Positions 16,136 to 24,835 of a DNA stretch of 39,179 bases are shown here, one piece after another. Positions within the stretch are counted from its first letter, which is position 1; each line of letters starts with the position of its first letter. The stretch spans positions 1 to 39,179 of the forward strand of contig JAGBGE010000013.1 in the NCBI GenBank assembly GCA_017936125.1. Direction: 5' to 3'. A program made the position numbers and the translations under genes. Under the pieces are notes generated by a model. It searched no databases and was not told the origin of the DNA. It saw only the letters and a list, made by a program, of their open reading frames with translations. This stretch comes from Clostridia bacterium (GTDB lineage: Bacteria > Bacillota_A > Clostridia > Oscillospirales > CAG-272).

Positions 16136-16138
16136 CTT

Positions 16139-17512
16139 TTATTTCAAATACTGGAACTCGCTCTGGTCGCCGAAGTCGTAAACGCTCAGGAAGCTCGCGA
16201 TAGTCTGCGCTATCTGAATGTTTTCGATAGTCTTGCCATCGAAGAGCTCCGCGCCGTCACCGTATGCGAAAATCGGAACGTTGTCGAGCGTGTGATAGTC
16301 GCTGTTGTATGCGAGCTCGCCGTCCTCACTCGGACGCAGACCGCCTGTTTCGTGGTCGGCGGTGATAAGAATAAAGGTGTCGGGATTGTAGAACGCAAAT
16401 TCCATAAATCTTCCAATCGCCTGATTGAAGCGGATAAGCGCAAGAAATGTCTTGTCCATATCGTTATTGTGCGAGTGCTTGTCGATATGCGCTTCCTCAT
16501 ACATCATAAAGAAGCCGTCCTCGTCCTTCGAAAGCTCGTCAAGCGTTTCGCTTATACGGCTCTCAACCGATCTGTCCATATACTTTTTTGTGTAATAATC
16601 GAAGCTGCAATTAATAATCGTGCCGTATTCTTGCGTTAGAGCTATCTGACTCTTGAGAATTTCCACGTTGTCATCTCTGTCGGGAGCGTGAGCCGAGAAG
16701 CTCGAGGGAGTAGCGCCCGTCTTGCCCTCTGTGGACATAACCGCGGTAGCCATACCCATAGAGCCGCAAAGCTCGGTGAGCGACTGAACCTCGTTTCCGT
16801 CCTTATCAAGACCTACGTACGAGTTGACGGTCTTGATGCCCGAGGAAAGAGCAGTACCGCCTGCCGCGCTGTCGGTAATACCCGAGAGCGAAGCCGTTCT
16901 CGAAAATCCGTGAGAGGGAAGCATATATCCGTAGAATACGTCCTCACCGTCGCTGAAATCAGCGTCGCTCTCAAGATAATCGTAAAGCAGAGTCTGGTAA
17001 ACGCCCATTCCGTCACCGATGAGCATAATGTAATTGTTCGCTTCCTTGACTATCGGCTCGCGAATCATCGCTTGGTCTGGGATAGTAGCGTGGAAATCGT
17101 CGTAAGGCACGAATGTTTCTATAAAGTAGTATGCCGCGGCGGCAATAATGAAGTAATCGCCCTCAAGAGCAACCGAGCCACCCTCGGCAACAATCGCGAA
17201 TTCGAGTCCCTCGGTGTCTGCATCGAGACTGTCGGAAATCTCTCTCTCGGTATTTCCGACCACTATCTCGTTGTCATACGGCGGCTCTTTATCCGGCACG
17301 ATAGGCAGGTCAAGTCCCGTACGGGCGAGAATTTCGTTCTTTATGTATTCTGCGGCGCGCAGAGAATAATCGTGGTCACTTTCCGAATAAACTATCACGA
17401 ACTCCTCTAAACTAACGCCGTTGATAAAGGAATAAGACGGCTCGCTTTTTTTACAGGAAAAGAGCGGTAATAGCATAGAGAAAGCAAGGATAAGACAAAG
17501 TATTTTCTTCAT
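16139..17512 (-). CDS. alkaline phosphatase lipoprotein with extra N-terminal domain
   Basis: A 457-residue lipoprotein (lipobox Cys20). Residues about 160-457 are an alkaline-phosphatase domain: LIGDGMG (Asp167), GITDSAAGGTALSSG with nucleophile Ser215, STEGKTGATPSSFSAHAPDR, AHIDKHSH with metal ligands His342/Asp344/His346, TADHETGG (Asp386/His387), and a further histidine at 407. Residues about 35-140 form a separate alpha/beta domain (AAEYIKNEILARTGLDLPI, then EIVVGNTERE) like the non-catalytic N-domains of glucuronidases and hexosaminidases. It probably releases phosphate outside the cell, possibly from glycan-linked substrates. No Pho-box was identified. Confidence 0.92.
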   Translation of the reverse strand: MKKILCLILAFSMLLPLFSCKKSEPSYSFINGVSLEEFVIVYSESDHDYSLRAAEYIKNEILARTGLDLPIVPDKEPPYDNEIVVGNTEREISDSLDADTEGLEFAIVAEGGSVALEGDYFIIAAAAYYFIETFVPYDDFHATIPDQAMIREPIVKEANNYIMLIGDGMGVYQTLLYDYLESDADFSDGEDVFYGYMLPSHGFSRTASLSGITDSAAGGTALSSGIKTVNSYVGLDKDGNEVQSLTELCGSMGMATAVMSTEGKTGATPSSFSAHAPDRDDNVEILKSQIALTQEYGTIINCSFDYYTKKYMDRSVESRISETLDELSKDEDGFFMMYEEAHIDKHSHNNDMDKTFLALIRFNQAIGRFMEFAFYNPDTFILITADHETGGLRPSEDGELAYNSDYHTLDNVPIFAYGDGAELFDGKTIENIQIAQTIASFLSVYDFGDQSEFQYLK

Positions 17513-17544
17513 AAAATATCTCCTTCATTAGATCTGCTGTAATC

Positions 17545-17573
17545 ATTTTAGCACAATATTCCTAAATTTTCAA
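17545..17573 (-). promoter_or_regulatory. sigma-A promoter of the alkaline phosphatase gene
   Basis: On the minus strand TTGAAA (17568-17573) and TAAAAT (17545-17550) are 17 bp apart, about 30 bp before the start codon. Confidence 0.7.
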
Positions 17574-17636
17574 GCAAAAATTCAAAAGTAAAAAATACAC
17601 TTATTTTACAAAAATACAAAAAAATCCCGAATTCTC

Positions 17637-17665
17637 TTGAAAAATAAGAAAAAGTATGTTAGTAT
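17637..17665 (+). promoter_or_regulatory. probable promoter of the first GH3 gene
   Basis: TTGAAA (17637-17642) and TAGTAT (17660-17665) with a 17-bp spacer. The -10 box is weak (four of six), so an activator may be needed. Confidence 0.45.
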
Positions 17666-17713
17666 TAAAATGTATAACTATGAAATTAAACAAATACAAA
17701 GGAGCTTACAATC

Positions 17714-20119
17714 GTGAATATCAATGAAATTATAAGCAAACTTACTCTTGAAGAAAAGGCGGCGCTCCTTCAGGGTGCGACCACATGGACCACCTTCGCT
17801 GTGCCTCGCCTTGAAATCCCCGCAATGTTTATGTCCGACGGTCCTGTAGGTCTGCGTAAGCAGGCAGGCGCAGGTGACCACCTCGGACTCAACGCTTCTG
17901 TTCCCGCTACCTGCTTCCCCACGGCTGCTACTATGGCGAATACCTGGGACGTAGAGCTTGGCGAGGCGTTAGGAAAGGCGCTTGGTGAGGAGGCTGCTGC
18001 GAATGACGTTCACGTTGTTCTCGGCCCCGGTCTTAATATTAAGAGAAGCCCCCTTTGCGGCCGTAACTTCGAGTATTTCTCCGAGGACCCCTACCTTGCA
18101 GGTAAGATGGCTGCGAGCTATACCAAGGGCATTCAGTCTAATGGCGTAGCGGCTTGTCCCAAGCACTTTGCGGTAAACTCGCAGGAGCTTCGCCGTATGT
18201 CTATGGACTCGGTCGTTGACGAGCGTACCATGCGTGAAATCTACCTTACCGGCTTTGAGATGGCTGTTAAGGAGGGCGGCGCTAAGGCTATTATGTCGAG
18301 CTACAATATGATAAACGGCGTTTACGCTAACGAGAGCACCCATCTTCTCGCCGAGATTCTTCGCGGCGAGTGGGGCTATGACGGATATATCGTAACCGAC
18401 TGGGGCGGTGATAATAATCACACCGAGGGTGTTCGCGCAGGCGGCAACCTTGTAATGCCCGCGCCCGGTCCCGACTGTGCTATCGGTCTTATCGAGGACG
18501 TTAAGGCAGGCAAGATTGAGGAGTCCGTTCTCGACCAGAGAATCGCAGAGCTTCTCAAGGTTGTATACGCAACTCACGAGGCTGTTGAAAAGGCTCCTAA
18601 GACCTTTGACGTTGACGCGCATCACGCTATTGCGAGAAAGTGCGCGGAGGGCAGTATCGTTCTTCTTGACAATGACGGCGCGCTTCCTCTCAAGGAGGGC
18701 TCAAACGTTGCAATTATCGGTGATTTTGCGAAGATTCCTCGCTATCAGGGCGCAGGCTCCTCGCAGGTTAATCCCACCAAGCTTGATAATCTCTACGACT
18801 GTCTTGCAGGCTGCCTGAACATCACCGGCTATGCGCAGGGCTTTGACAGAAAGGACCCCAACCCTCAGAAGAAGCTTATTGCAGAGGCTGTTGAGGTTGC
18901 GAAGAATGCGGAGACCGTTCTTCTTTGCGTAGGTCTTGACGAGATTCTCGAGTCCGAGGGAATGGACAGACTCCATATGGAGCTTTCCAAGAGCCAGCAG
19001 CAGCTTATCAATGAGGTTTGCGCTGTTAACAAGAACGTTATTCTCGTTCTCTTCGGCGGCTCGCCCTTCGTTATGCCCGAGAGAAGCCTCTACCGCGCGG
19101 CAATTCACGGCTATCTTGGCGGTCAGGCAGGCGCAGGCGCTATGGCAGACGCTATTATCGGTAAGATTAATCCCAGCGGTAAGCTCAACGAGAGCTGGCC
19201 TCATAAGCTTGCGGATAACCCCTCTTACCCCTATTTCCCCAGTAAAGAGCGTACCGCTGAGTACCGTGAGGGACTCTTCGTTGGTTACCGTTACTACGAT
19301 ACCGCAGGCGTTGGCGTTCGTTATCCCTTCGGCTACGGACTTTCCTATACTACGTTTGAATATTCCGACATCAATGCAACCAAAGACGGCGTTAGCTTCA
19401 CTATCACCAACACGGGCAGCGTAGCGGGCGCAGAGGTTGCAGAGGTTTACGTTTCCTGCAAGAACCGTAAGGTTTACCGTCCCAAGAAGGAGCTCAAGGG
19501 CTTTGCCAAGGTGTTCCTTGAAGCAGGCGAGTCCAAGACTGTGACCGTTAACTTCGACGACAAGGCATTCCGTTACTACAATGCGGAGAAGTGCGCTTGG
19601 GAAGTTGAGGGCGGAGAGTATGATATCATCGTTGCGGCAAGCGCTGCTGACGAAAAGCTCACTGCTACCGTCAGCGTTGAGGGCGTCGAGGCAAAGAGTG
19701 CAGACCTTCCCAGCTACTACTCTGGCAACATTATGAACGTCAGCGACGAGGAGTTTGAGAAGCTTCTCGGCAGACCCATTCCCGATGGACATTGGGGCGG
19801 CGAATTGACCGAAAATGACGCAATATGTCAACTTTACTATGCAAAAAACGGTATTGCAAGGCTTGCATACAAGATTTTGACTAATATGAAGAACAAGTCT
19901 GAGGCAAAGGGCAAGCCCGATCTTAACGTACACTTCATCTACAATATGCCCTTCAGAGCTATGGCGAAGATGGCGGGCGGTATGGTCAGCAGGAAGATGG
20001 TTGACGACATTCTCTTCCTTGTCAACGGTCACTTCTTTAGAGGCCTTGGCAGAGTTATTGCTGACTTCTTCCGCAACAATAAGGCTAACAAGGAGTTTAA
20101 TAAGAAGCTCGGTCAGTAA
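17714..20119 (+). CDS. GH3 beta-glucosidase, cytoplasmic type
   Basis: An 801-residue glycoside hydrolase family 3 enzyme in the usual domain order. The N-terminal barrel has MSDGPVGLRK, CPKHFAVNSQE (Lys150-His151) and YIVTDWGG with nucleophile Asp229. The GH3_C domain has LLCVGLDE and LESEGMDRL, where Glu415 fits the acid/base. A fibronectin-III-like domain follows (about 545-650), then about 130 residues of C-terminal extension with no recognised fold. There is no signal peptide, so it probably splits imported oligosaccharides. The start is GTG at 17714 because AAAGGAG lies 9 nt upstream; the ATG at 17723 is too far. A LytTR regulator follows 36 bp later. Confidence 0.94.
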   Translation: MNINEIISKLTLEEKAALLQGATTWTTFAVPRLEIPAMFMSDGPVGLRKQAGAGDHLGLNASVPATCFPTAATMANTWDVELGEALGKALGEEAAANDVHVVLGPGLNIKRSPLCGRNFEYFSEDPYLAGKMAASYTKGIQSNGVAACPKHFAVNSQELRRMSMDSVVDERTMREIYLTGFEMAVKEGGAKAIMSSYNMINGVYANESTHLLAEILRGEWGYDGYIVTDWGGDNNHTEGVRAGGNLVMPAPGPDCAIGLIEDVKAGKIEESVLDQRIAELLKVVYATHEAVEKAPKTFDVDAHHAIARKCAEGSIVLLDNDGALPLKEGSNVAIIGDFAKIPRYQGAGSSQVNPTKLDNLYDCLAGCLNITGYAQGFDRKDPNPQKKLIAEAVEVAKNAETVLLCVGLDEILESEGMDRLHMELSKSQQQLINEVCAVNKNVILVLFGGSPFVMPERSLYRAAIHGYLGGQAGAGAMADAIIGKINPSGKLNESWPHKLADNPSYPYFPSKERTAEYREGLFVGYRYYDTAGVGVRYPFGYGLSYTTFEYSDINATKDGVSFTITNTGSVAGAEVAEVYVSCKNRKVYRPKKELKGFAKVFLEAGESKTVTVNFDDKAFRYYNAEKCAWEVEGGEYDIIVAASAADEKLTATVSVEGVEAKSADLPSYYSGNIMNVSDEEFEKLLGRPIPDGHWGGELTENDAICQLYYAKNGIARLAYKILTNMKNKSEAKGKPDLNVHFIYNMPFRAMAKMAGGMVSRKMVDDILFLVNGHFFRGLGRVIADFFRNNKANKEFNKKLGQ

Positions 20120-20155
20120 ACCGATTTTATCAGCAAATCAAGTGAGGTAAAACAT

Positions 20156-20854
20156 ATGGTTCATATTGCTATAGTGGATAACGATACCAGTTACGTTAGC
20201 CAGGTAAAGCAATATCTTACGGAATATGAGAAGGAAAGCGGCGAGATTATAGAGGTGAGCGAGTTCTCCGACGGCGATAGCATAGTACATAGCTACCGTT
20301 CGCAGTTTGATATTATAATTATGGATATCGAAATGCGCTTTATGGACGGTATGTCGGCGGCAGAGGAGATCAGAAAGGTTGACTCCGAGGTTGTGATCAT
20401 CTTTATGACGCAGAATCCGCATTACGCTATCCGCGCATATTCTGTCGGGGCGCTTGATTATCTACTCAAGCCCGTTACGTATTTTACCTTCTCCCAGTGT
20501 ATAACGAGAGCAATCGGTCACGCCAAAAGGAAAAAGCCGAGAGCTATTACCATTAGCATCAAGGGCGGCATCGCACGTTTTGATGCGCGCGACGTTTATT
20601 ACGTCGAGAGCCGAGGTCATAATATGATTTATCATACCGCGACGGGCGATTACGAGTCCACCGCGACGATGAAGGAGACCGAGGAGAGACTTCAGGGTAT
20701 GAACTTTTTCCGCGCCAGCAAGTGGTATCTGATCAACCTTGCGCACGTCGAGGGGATTCACGACGGATACGCCAAGCTGGTCGGCAAAACGCTCACCGTC
20801 AGCCGAGCGAGGAAGAAGGAATTTATGGACGCCCTGATTGCTTATTGGAATTAA
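20156..20854 (+). CDS. orphan LytTR response regulator
   Basis: A 232-residue response regulator of the LytR/AgrA type. The receiver domain (1-120) has Asp8/Asp10, phospho-acceptor Asp57 in IIIMDIEM, and the switch lysine in LDYLLKPV. The DNA-binding LytTR domain (about 130-230) has the family core DVYYVESRGHNMIYHT and FFRASKWYLINLAHVEGI. No sensor kinase gene is in the window, so its partner is elsewhere. It lies 36 bp after a GH3 gene, ends at a terminator, and may control the neighbouring glycan genes; this is inference. Confidence 0.93.
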   Translation: MVHIAIVDNDTSYVSQVKQYLTEYEKESGEIIEVSEFSDGDSIVHSYRSQFDIIIMDIEMRFMDGMSAAEEIRKVDSEVVIIFMTQNPHYAIRAYSVGALDYLLKPVTYFTFSQCITRAIGHAKRKKPRAITISIKGGIARFDARDVYYVESRGHNMIYHTATGDYESTATMKETEERLQGMNFFRASKWYLINLAHVEGIHDGYAKLVGKTLTVSRARKKEFMDALIAYWN

Positions 20855-20865
20855 AGCATTTGACG

Positions 20866-20896
20866 CGAAGGGCAGGGAAATCTGCCCTTCGTTTTC
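20866..20896 (+). terminator. intrinsic terminator after the response regulator
   Basis: CGAAGGGCAG (20866-20875) and CTGCCCTTCG (20882-20891) form a perfect stem followed by TTTTC. Confidence 0.85.
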
Positions 20897-20923
20897 ATTC
20901 AAAATCATAAAAGAGGAAGAAAT

Positions 20924-21847
20924 ATGAAATATCCTATCAAAAAGGAATTTTTCCCGTTTTCATATCTTACACCGTCGGTGAACAGGCTTTTCCTTGCGGT
21001 AACCGTACCGTTTTTGAAGCGCACGCCGGGCTGGTTTTTGCACGCAAAGGGGCTCGATGTACGCAAGCATAATATAGCGACCTACGACGGTGACAAAATT
21101 TCCTGCTATCTTATCTCGCCCGAGGGAGTGAGCGACTCTGCGCCCTGCTTGATTTACATTCACGGCGGCGGCTTCGTCTTTGCGGCGGCGGATTATCACT
21201 ACAAATATTGCCTGCAATACGCGCGGGAGCTCGGCTGTCGGGTTTTGTTCGTAAATTACCGCCTTGCGCCCAAGTACACGCACCCCGTTTTCTTCGAGGA
21301 CTGCTACTCGGCTATGTGTTGGCTCTACGATAATGCCGATTCGCTCGGCATTGACACCTCGCGTATAGGAATCGCGGGGGACAGCGCGGGCTCGACGCTT
21401 TCCGTAGGCGTGTGTATGATGGCAAAGGATAGGGGGCACCCGATAAAATTCGCCTTTCAGATGCTCCATTACCCATTCCTTGACGCGCGCGGAACGAGCG
21501 AATCCAACAAGAAATACACCGATACTCCTATGTGGAACTCATCTTTGTCGGCAAAGCTTATGCCAATGCTGAAGCTGGATCCCGCCTCTCCCGAATATCT
21601 CTATTTTTCTCCCGTCCAGGCAGAGAGCCTTGCGGATATGCCGCCCGCATACATCGAGGTGGCGGAATTCGACTGTCTGCACGATGACGGCATATTTTAC
21701 GCGAGCAGGCTTTCGGATGCCGGAATTCCCGTCGAGCTTATCGAAACCGAGGGAACGATGCACGGCTTCGATATTATGGATAAAGCTCCTACGACCAAGA
21801 GAGCCTTAGTCTCACGCATAGAATTTATGCGCAAGATGTTTTCTTGA
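20924..21847 (+). CDS. alpha/beta-hydrolase, HSL-family esterase
   Basis: A 307-residue esterase/lipase of the hormone-sensitive-lipase (family IV) group. The oxyanion motif is YIHGGGFVF (80-83), the nucleophile elbow GDSAGS (Ser154), and the acid and base are probably Asp250 (EFDCLHDDG) and His280 (TMHGF). No signal peptide is convincing, so it is likely cytoplasmic. GAGGAAG precedes the start. It is flanked by terminators on both sides, so it appears monocistronic. It could deacylate the products of the neighbouring hydrolases. Confidence 0.92.
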   Translation: MKYPIKKEFFPFSYLTPSVNRLFLAVTVPFLKRTPGWFLHAKGLDVRKHNIATYDGDKISCYLISPEGVSDSAPCLIYIHGGGFVFAAADYHYKYCLQYARELGCRVLFVNYRLAPKYTHPVFFEDCYSAMCWLYDNADSLGIDTSRIGIAGDSAGSTLSVGVCMMAKDRGHPIKFAFQMLHYPFLDARGTSESNKKYTDTPMWNSSLSAKLMPMLKLDPASPEYLYFSPVQAESLADMPPAYIEVAEFDCLHDDGIFYASRLSDAGIPVELIETEGTMHGFDIMDKAPTTKRALVSRIEFMRKMFS

Positions 21848-21856
21848 ATCACATAA

Positions 21857-21896
21857 GCGAGGGCAGAGTGTTTTCTCTGTCCTCGCCCTATTTTTT
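21857..21896 (+). terminator. intrinsic terminator after the esterase gene
   Basis: GCGAGGGCAGAG (21857-21868) pairs with CTCTGTCCTCGC (21875-21886), one G-U, and T6 follows at 21891. Confidence 0.88.
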
Positions 21897-21936
21897 CGTA
21901 TAATAAGTGCATAGTACGGTGCGATTTGCAGACAAA

Positions 21937-21949
21937 TTTGTGCAATTTG
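21937..21949 (+). promoter_or_regulatory. shared upstream motif, possible operator
   Basis: TTTGTGCAATTTG lies 37 bp before the -35 box of the SGNH operon and inside a larger inverted arrangement (ACAAAT...ATTTGT). Near-copies lie before the second GH3 operon at 27,887-27,899 and, inverted, at 27,924-27,936. It may bind a common regulator. Confidence 0.35.
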
Positions 21950-21985
21950 TACATTTTTTGGCAACATTTTTTTCATTTTAGTCAA

Positions 21986-22014
21986 TTTACATTTAAGTAG
22001 ACTTATGTTATAAT
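21986..22014 (+). promoter_or_regulatory. sigma-A promoter of the SGNH operon
   Basis: TTTACA (21986-21991) and TATAAT (22009-22014), 17-bp spacer, about 80 bp before the start at 22094. Confidence 0.75.
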
Positions 22015-22093
22015 ATTTATAGATATTTTTGCAAGCGTGACGCGCAAATTTTATACGCGCGCAAAGGTGTTAATAAAATTGGAGGAAAATCCT

Positions 22094-24808
22094 ATGAAGA
22101 AAACACGCATTCTACTTACGTGCATTTTGGTTGTTACCCTTATGCTTTCCGCAGTTATGTTCAGCTCCTGCGACGTGATAAGCGGTATTTTCGGTAACAA
22201 TGACGTTGAAGATGGCGGCGGTAACAACGACGTCATTCCCGACACCCCTGACGATAAACCCGGAGATTCGGAAAATCCCGACGAAAAGCCCGACGGTCCG
22301 GATAATACAGACCCCACCGACGTACCCGTACTTTCCGAGCTTCACGCGAAGTTCTACAATGCGGAAAATTGGGTATATATGACCAATGATAACGGCGCAA
22401 CTCTTGACGGCGGCGATATTCCTTACTCTATGGCTGACGGCTCTATAAAGTTCCATAGGGCGAATCAGGCTATCGAGATAGGCGATCTCACCAACTCGAC
22501 CGTTTCCTTTATGCTCAAGGGCACTAACGACTGGAGCATCTGGTTCAACTCGTCGTCTATTGACAACGCTAATAACTCCAGCTACCGTCTTGCATACGCA
22601 TACGGCGGCGTGAGAATCGCTCTTTCCTCTGCTCCCGAGCAGGCTGCTGCCGTTGTTGCAGAGGGGCTCTACAAGAAGGGCGAGTGGAACAGATTTGACA
22701 TCTCCTTCTCCACCAACAAGGACGGCGTTTGCGAGATCAAGCTTTATATCAACGGCACTCGCGCGACTCTTTCCGCCGGTGACAATACCACTCCTATGGT
22801 AAGCGTTGCCAACAATACTCTTACTCACACCCAGCCTGCGATGTTTACTACCGGTAATTATATGGTAGTTAAGGTCTGGGAGGCGCACAACTACGTTCAG
22901 ATCAAGCCTGTTGCAAAGGCGGAGGAGAAGGATCTTCCCATCATCGCTTGCATCGGCGCGTCTATCACCGAGGGCGCAGGCGCGGATAACTTCTACACCG
23001 AGAGCTATCCCGCACAGCTTCAGAACGCCCTTAACGGTGCATATAACGTTATCAACTACGGTAACAGCGGTAAGACCGTTCGTCCCGGACTTGCAGACAA
23101 AGAGTCCTGGCTCGACAACTACCAGTGGGTAGGCGTTCAGGCTATCGTTCCCGACATTGCTATTCTCAACATCGGTACCAACGATTCCAAGACGCATCAC
23201 AATCCCACCTACGACGGCTTCTATGACGATTATAAGAATCTCGTTGAGCTTCTTCTCAAGGTTAACCCCGATATGCGTATTATAGTATGTACAGTTCCTT
23301 GCGCATACTCTGACATCTGGGGCATTAGCAACGAGAATATTAAGAATATTATTGCTCCCGTACAGAGAGCAATCGCTGCCGAATACGAGTTTGAGCTTGT
23401 AGACCTCTTCGAGATCTGTCAGGGCAAGGCTTCTCTCTTCCCAGACGGCGTACATCCCTCGACCAGAGGCTACGGTATGTTCGTAAAGATTTTCCAGAAG
23501 GTACTCCTTGAGGGCGGCGCGGCTCTTACCGATGAGTTCATCGATGCAATCCACGAGGAATACGGCTATGAGGAAACGAAAACCGTGAGCGACGTTAAGT
23601 CGGTCATCAGCGGCAAGACTCTTACCGTTTCGGGTAAGACCAACGACACCTCTATCAGACTCTATATTGGAGAGAATGAGTCGGATTCCACTAAGTACAA
23701 TTTCTACGCCGACATTACAGTTGCAGAGGACGGCAGCTTCTCGATAGACTTCGACCTCGGCAGTATGCCTATCGGCGGTTGGTACAATATCAAGCTTTGC
23801 CTTAGCAACGGCGTTTCGCCTTACGTTTCTCTCAATTCGCTCACCGACGGTGAGGGTAACGCTATCGGTCTTTGGACTTACATTCCTATTGAAACCACTC
23901 AGGTTCAGATATGCTCTTGGGATGCCAGCGGTATTCCCACGCTTAGCTTTGCAGTATCCGCATACACGCCCCCTGCCTTCGAGGCAGCTGTAACGGGTGG
24001 CTCTATCGTAGCAGAGAATGATCAGATTCTCCTTACCGTAAGCGGTACTACGAACGATCCCAATGCTGTTCTTGTAGTCGGCGTTACCGACGACGTAGAG
24101 CTCTACGGCCACGCGCTCACTATCGAAAACGGCAGCTTCACCGTAACTCTTGACCTCAACACTCTTGAGGCAGACGGCGGTTGGTTCAATATACACGTTA
24201 TTATGAGCGACGGCAACAAGGTTGCTGTTCCTTATGACGTGATTGGAGTAAATGTAGGCGACGTATTCTACAGCTCGGCGAGAAAGATTACTATCAAGAA
24301 CTGGAGAGCGGCTGATAAGCTCACCAGCCTTGAGGTAACAAGCCCGTATATCCTTAAGAGCGGTCAGCCTACCTCGACCACCTCTCCATTCTATATGACC
24401 GAAGAGGACGGCAAGATTTACTTCAACTTCCAGGATGAGCTCGTGCTTGACGCGACTGTCGAGAGAACTATTGAATTCATCTTCACTCTCGCAGATCCCG
24501 CGTACCGTCCCGAGTCTGTTGACAATATCATTTACACCGCAGAGAACAGCTACGAGGGCGAGAGCAACACGGCAGTGAACTTCAAGGTTAATCTTACCGA
24601 CAACGTTGGTAATCACGGCGGCGAATGGATTCGCTTCGTAATCAAGGTTACCGAGGGTGACACCGTTTCCTACTACACAATCAAGCCGAGCGTTCCCGCT
24701 CATACAGCCGACTGGTACCAGCACGGTGATGCCTTCACTCTTGACGGCAATAAATATGAGATAGCAGTTCAGTGGAGCAGCATCTATCTCAAGATCAATA
24801 ACGCATAA
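22094..24808 (+). CDS. multidomain SGNH-hydrolase lipoprotein
   Basis: A 904-residue lipoprotein with lipobox Cys26 and an acidic Asp/Pro linker (about 36-80). Residues about 80-270 look like a concanavalin/LamG-type beta-sandwich. Residues about 285-490 are an SGNH/GDSL hydrolase: CIGASITEG (Ser290), INYGNSGKT, LNIGTND (Asn363) and FPDGVHPS (Asp451/His454). Two related beta domains follow (about 510-610 and 630-735), sharing LTVSGxTND and a GGW(Y/F)N(I) core, then an unassigned C-terminal domain. It probably deacylates extracellular polysaccharide. The start at 22094 follows GGAGG; an upstream in-frame GTG at 22037 has no site. First gene of a three-gene operon. Confidence 0.9.
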   Translation: MKKTRILLTCILVVTLMLSAVMFSSCDVISGIFGNNDVEDGGGNNDVIPDTPDDKPGDSENPDEKPDGPDNTDPTDVPVLSELHAKFYNAENWVYMTNDNGATLDGGDIPYSMADGSIKFHRANQAIEIGDLTNSTVSFMLKGTNDWSIWFNSSSIDNANNSSYRLAYAYGGVRIALSSAPEQAAAVVAEGLYKKGEWNRFDISFSTNKDGVCEIKLYINGTRATLSAGDNTTPMVSVANNTLTHTQPAMFTTGNYMVVKVWEAHNYVQIKPVAKAEEKDLPIIACIGASITEGAGADNFYTESYPAQLQNALNGAYNVINYGNSGKTVRPGLADKESWLDNYQWVGVQAIVPDIAILNIGTNDSKTHHNPTYDGFYDDYKNLVELLLKVNPDMRIIVCTVPCAYSDIWGISNENIKNIIAPVQRAIAAEYEFELVDLFEICQGKASLFPDGVHPSTRGYGMFVKIFQKVLLEGGAALTDEFIDAIHEEYGYEETKTVSDVKSVISGKTLTVSGKTNDTSIRLYIGENESDSTKYNFYADITVAEDGSFSIDFDLGSMPIGGWYNIKLCLSNGVSPYVSLNSLTDGEGNAIGLWTYIPIETTQVQICSWDASGIPTLSFAVSAYTPPAFEAAVTGGSIVAENDQILLTVSGTTNDPNAVLVVGVTDDVELYGHALTIENGSFTVTLDLNTLEADGGWFNIHVIMSDGNKVAVPYDVIGVNVGDVFYSSARKITIKNWRAADKLTSLEVTSPYILKSGQPTSTTSPFYMTEEDGKIYFNFQDELVLDATVERTIEFIFTLADPAYRPESVDNIIYTAENSYEGESNTAVNFKVNLTDNVGNHGGEWIRFVIKVTEGDTVSYYTIKPSVPAHTADWYQHGDAFTLDGNKYEIAVQWSSIYLKINNA

Positions 24809-24835
24809 TTCACAGCAAAAAACGGGTAAAAATCA

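Noticed and set aside
22112..24724. 870-residue open frame on the minus strand opposite the SGNH gene
   Set aside because: It mirrors a well-supported lipoprotein gene, has no ribosome site or recognisable motif, and long antisense frames are common here because of codon bias.
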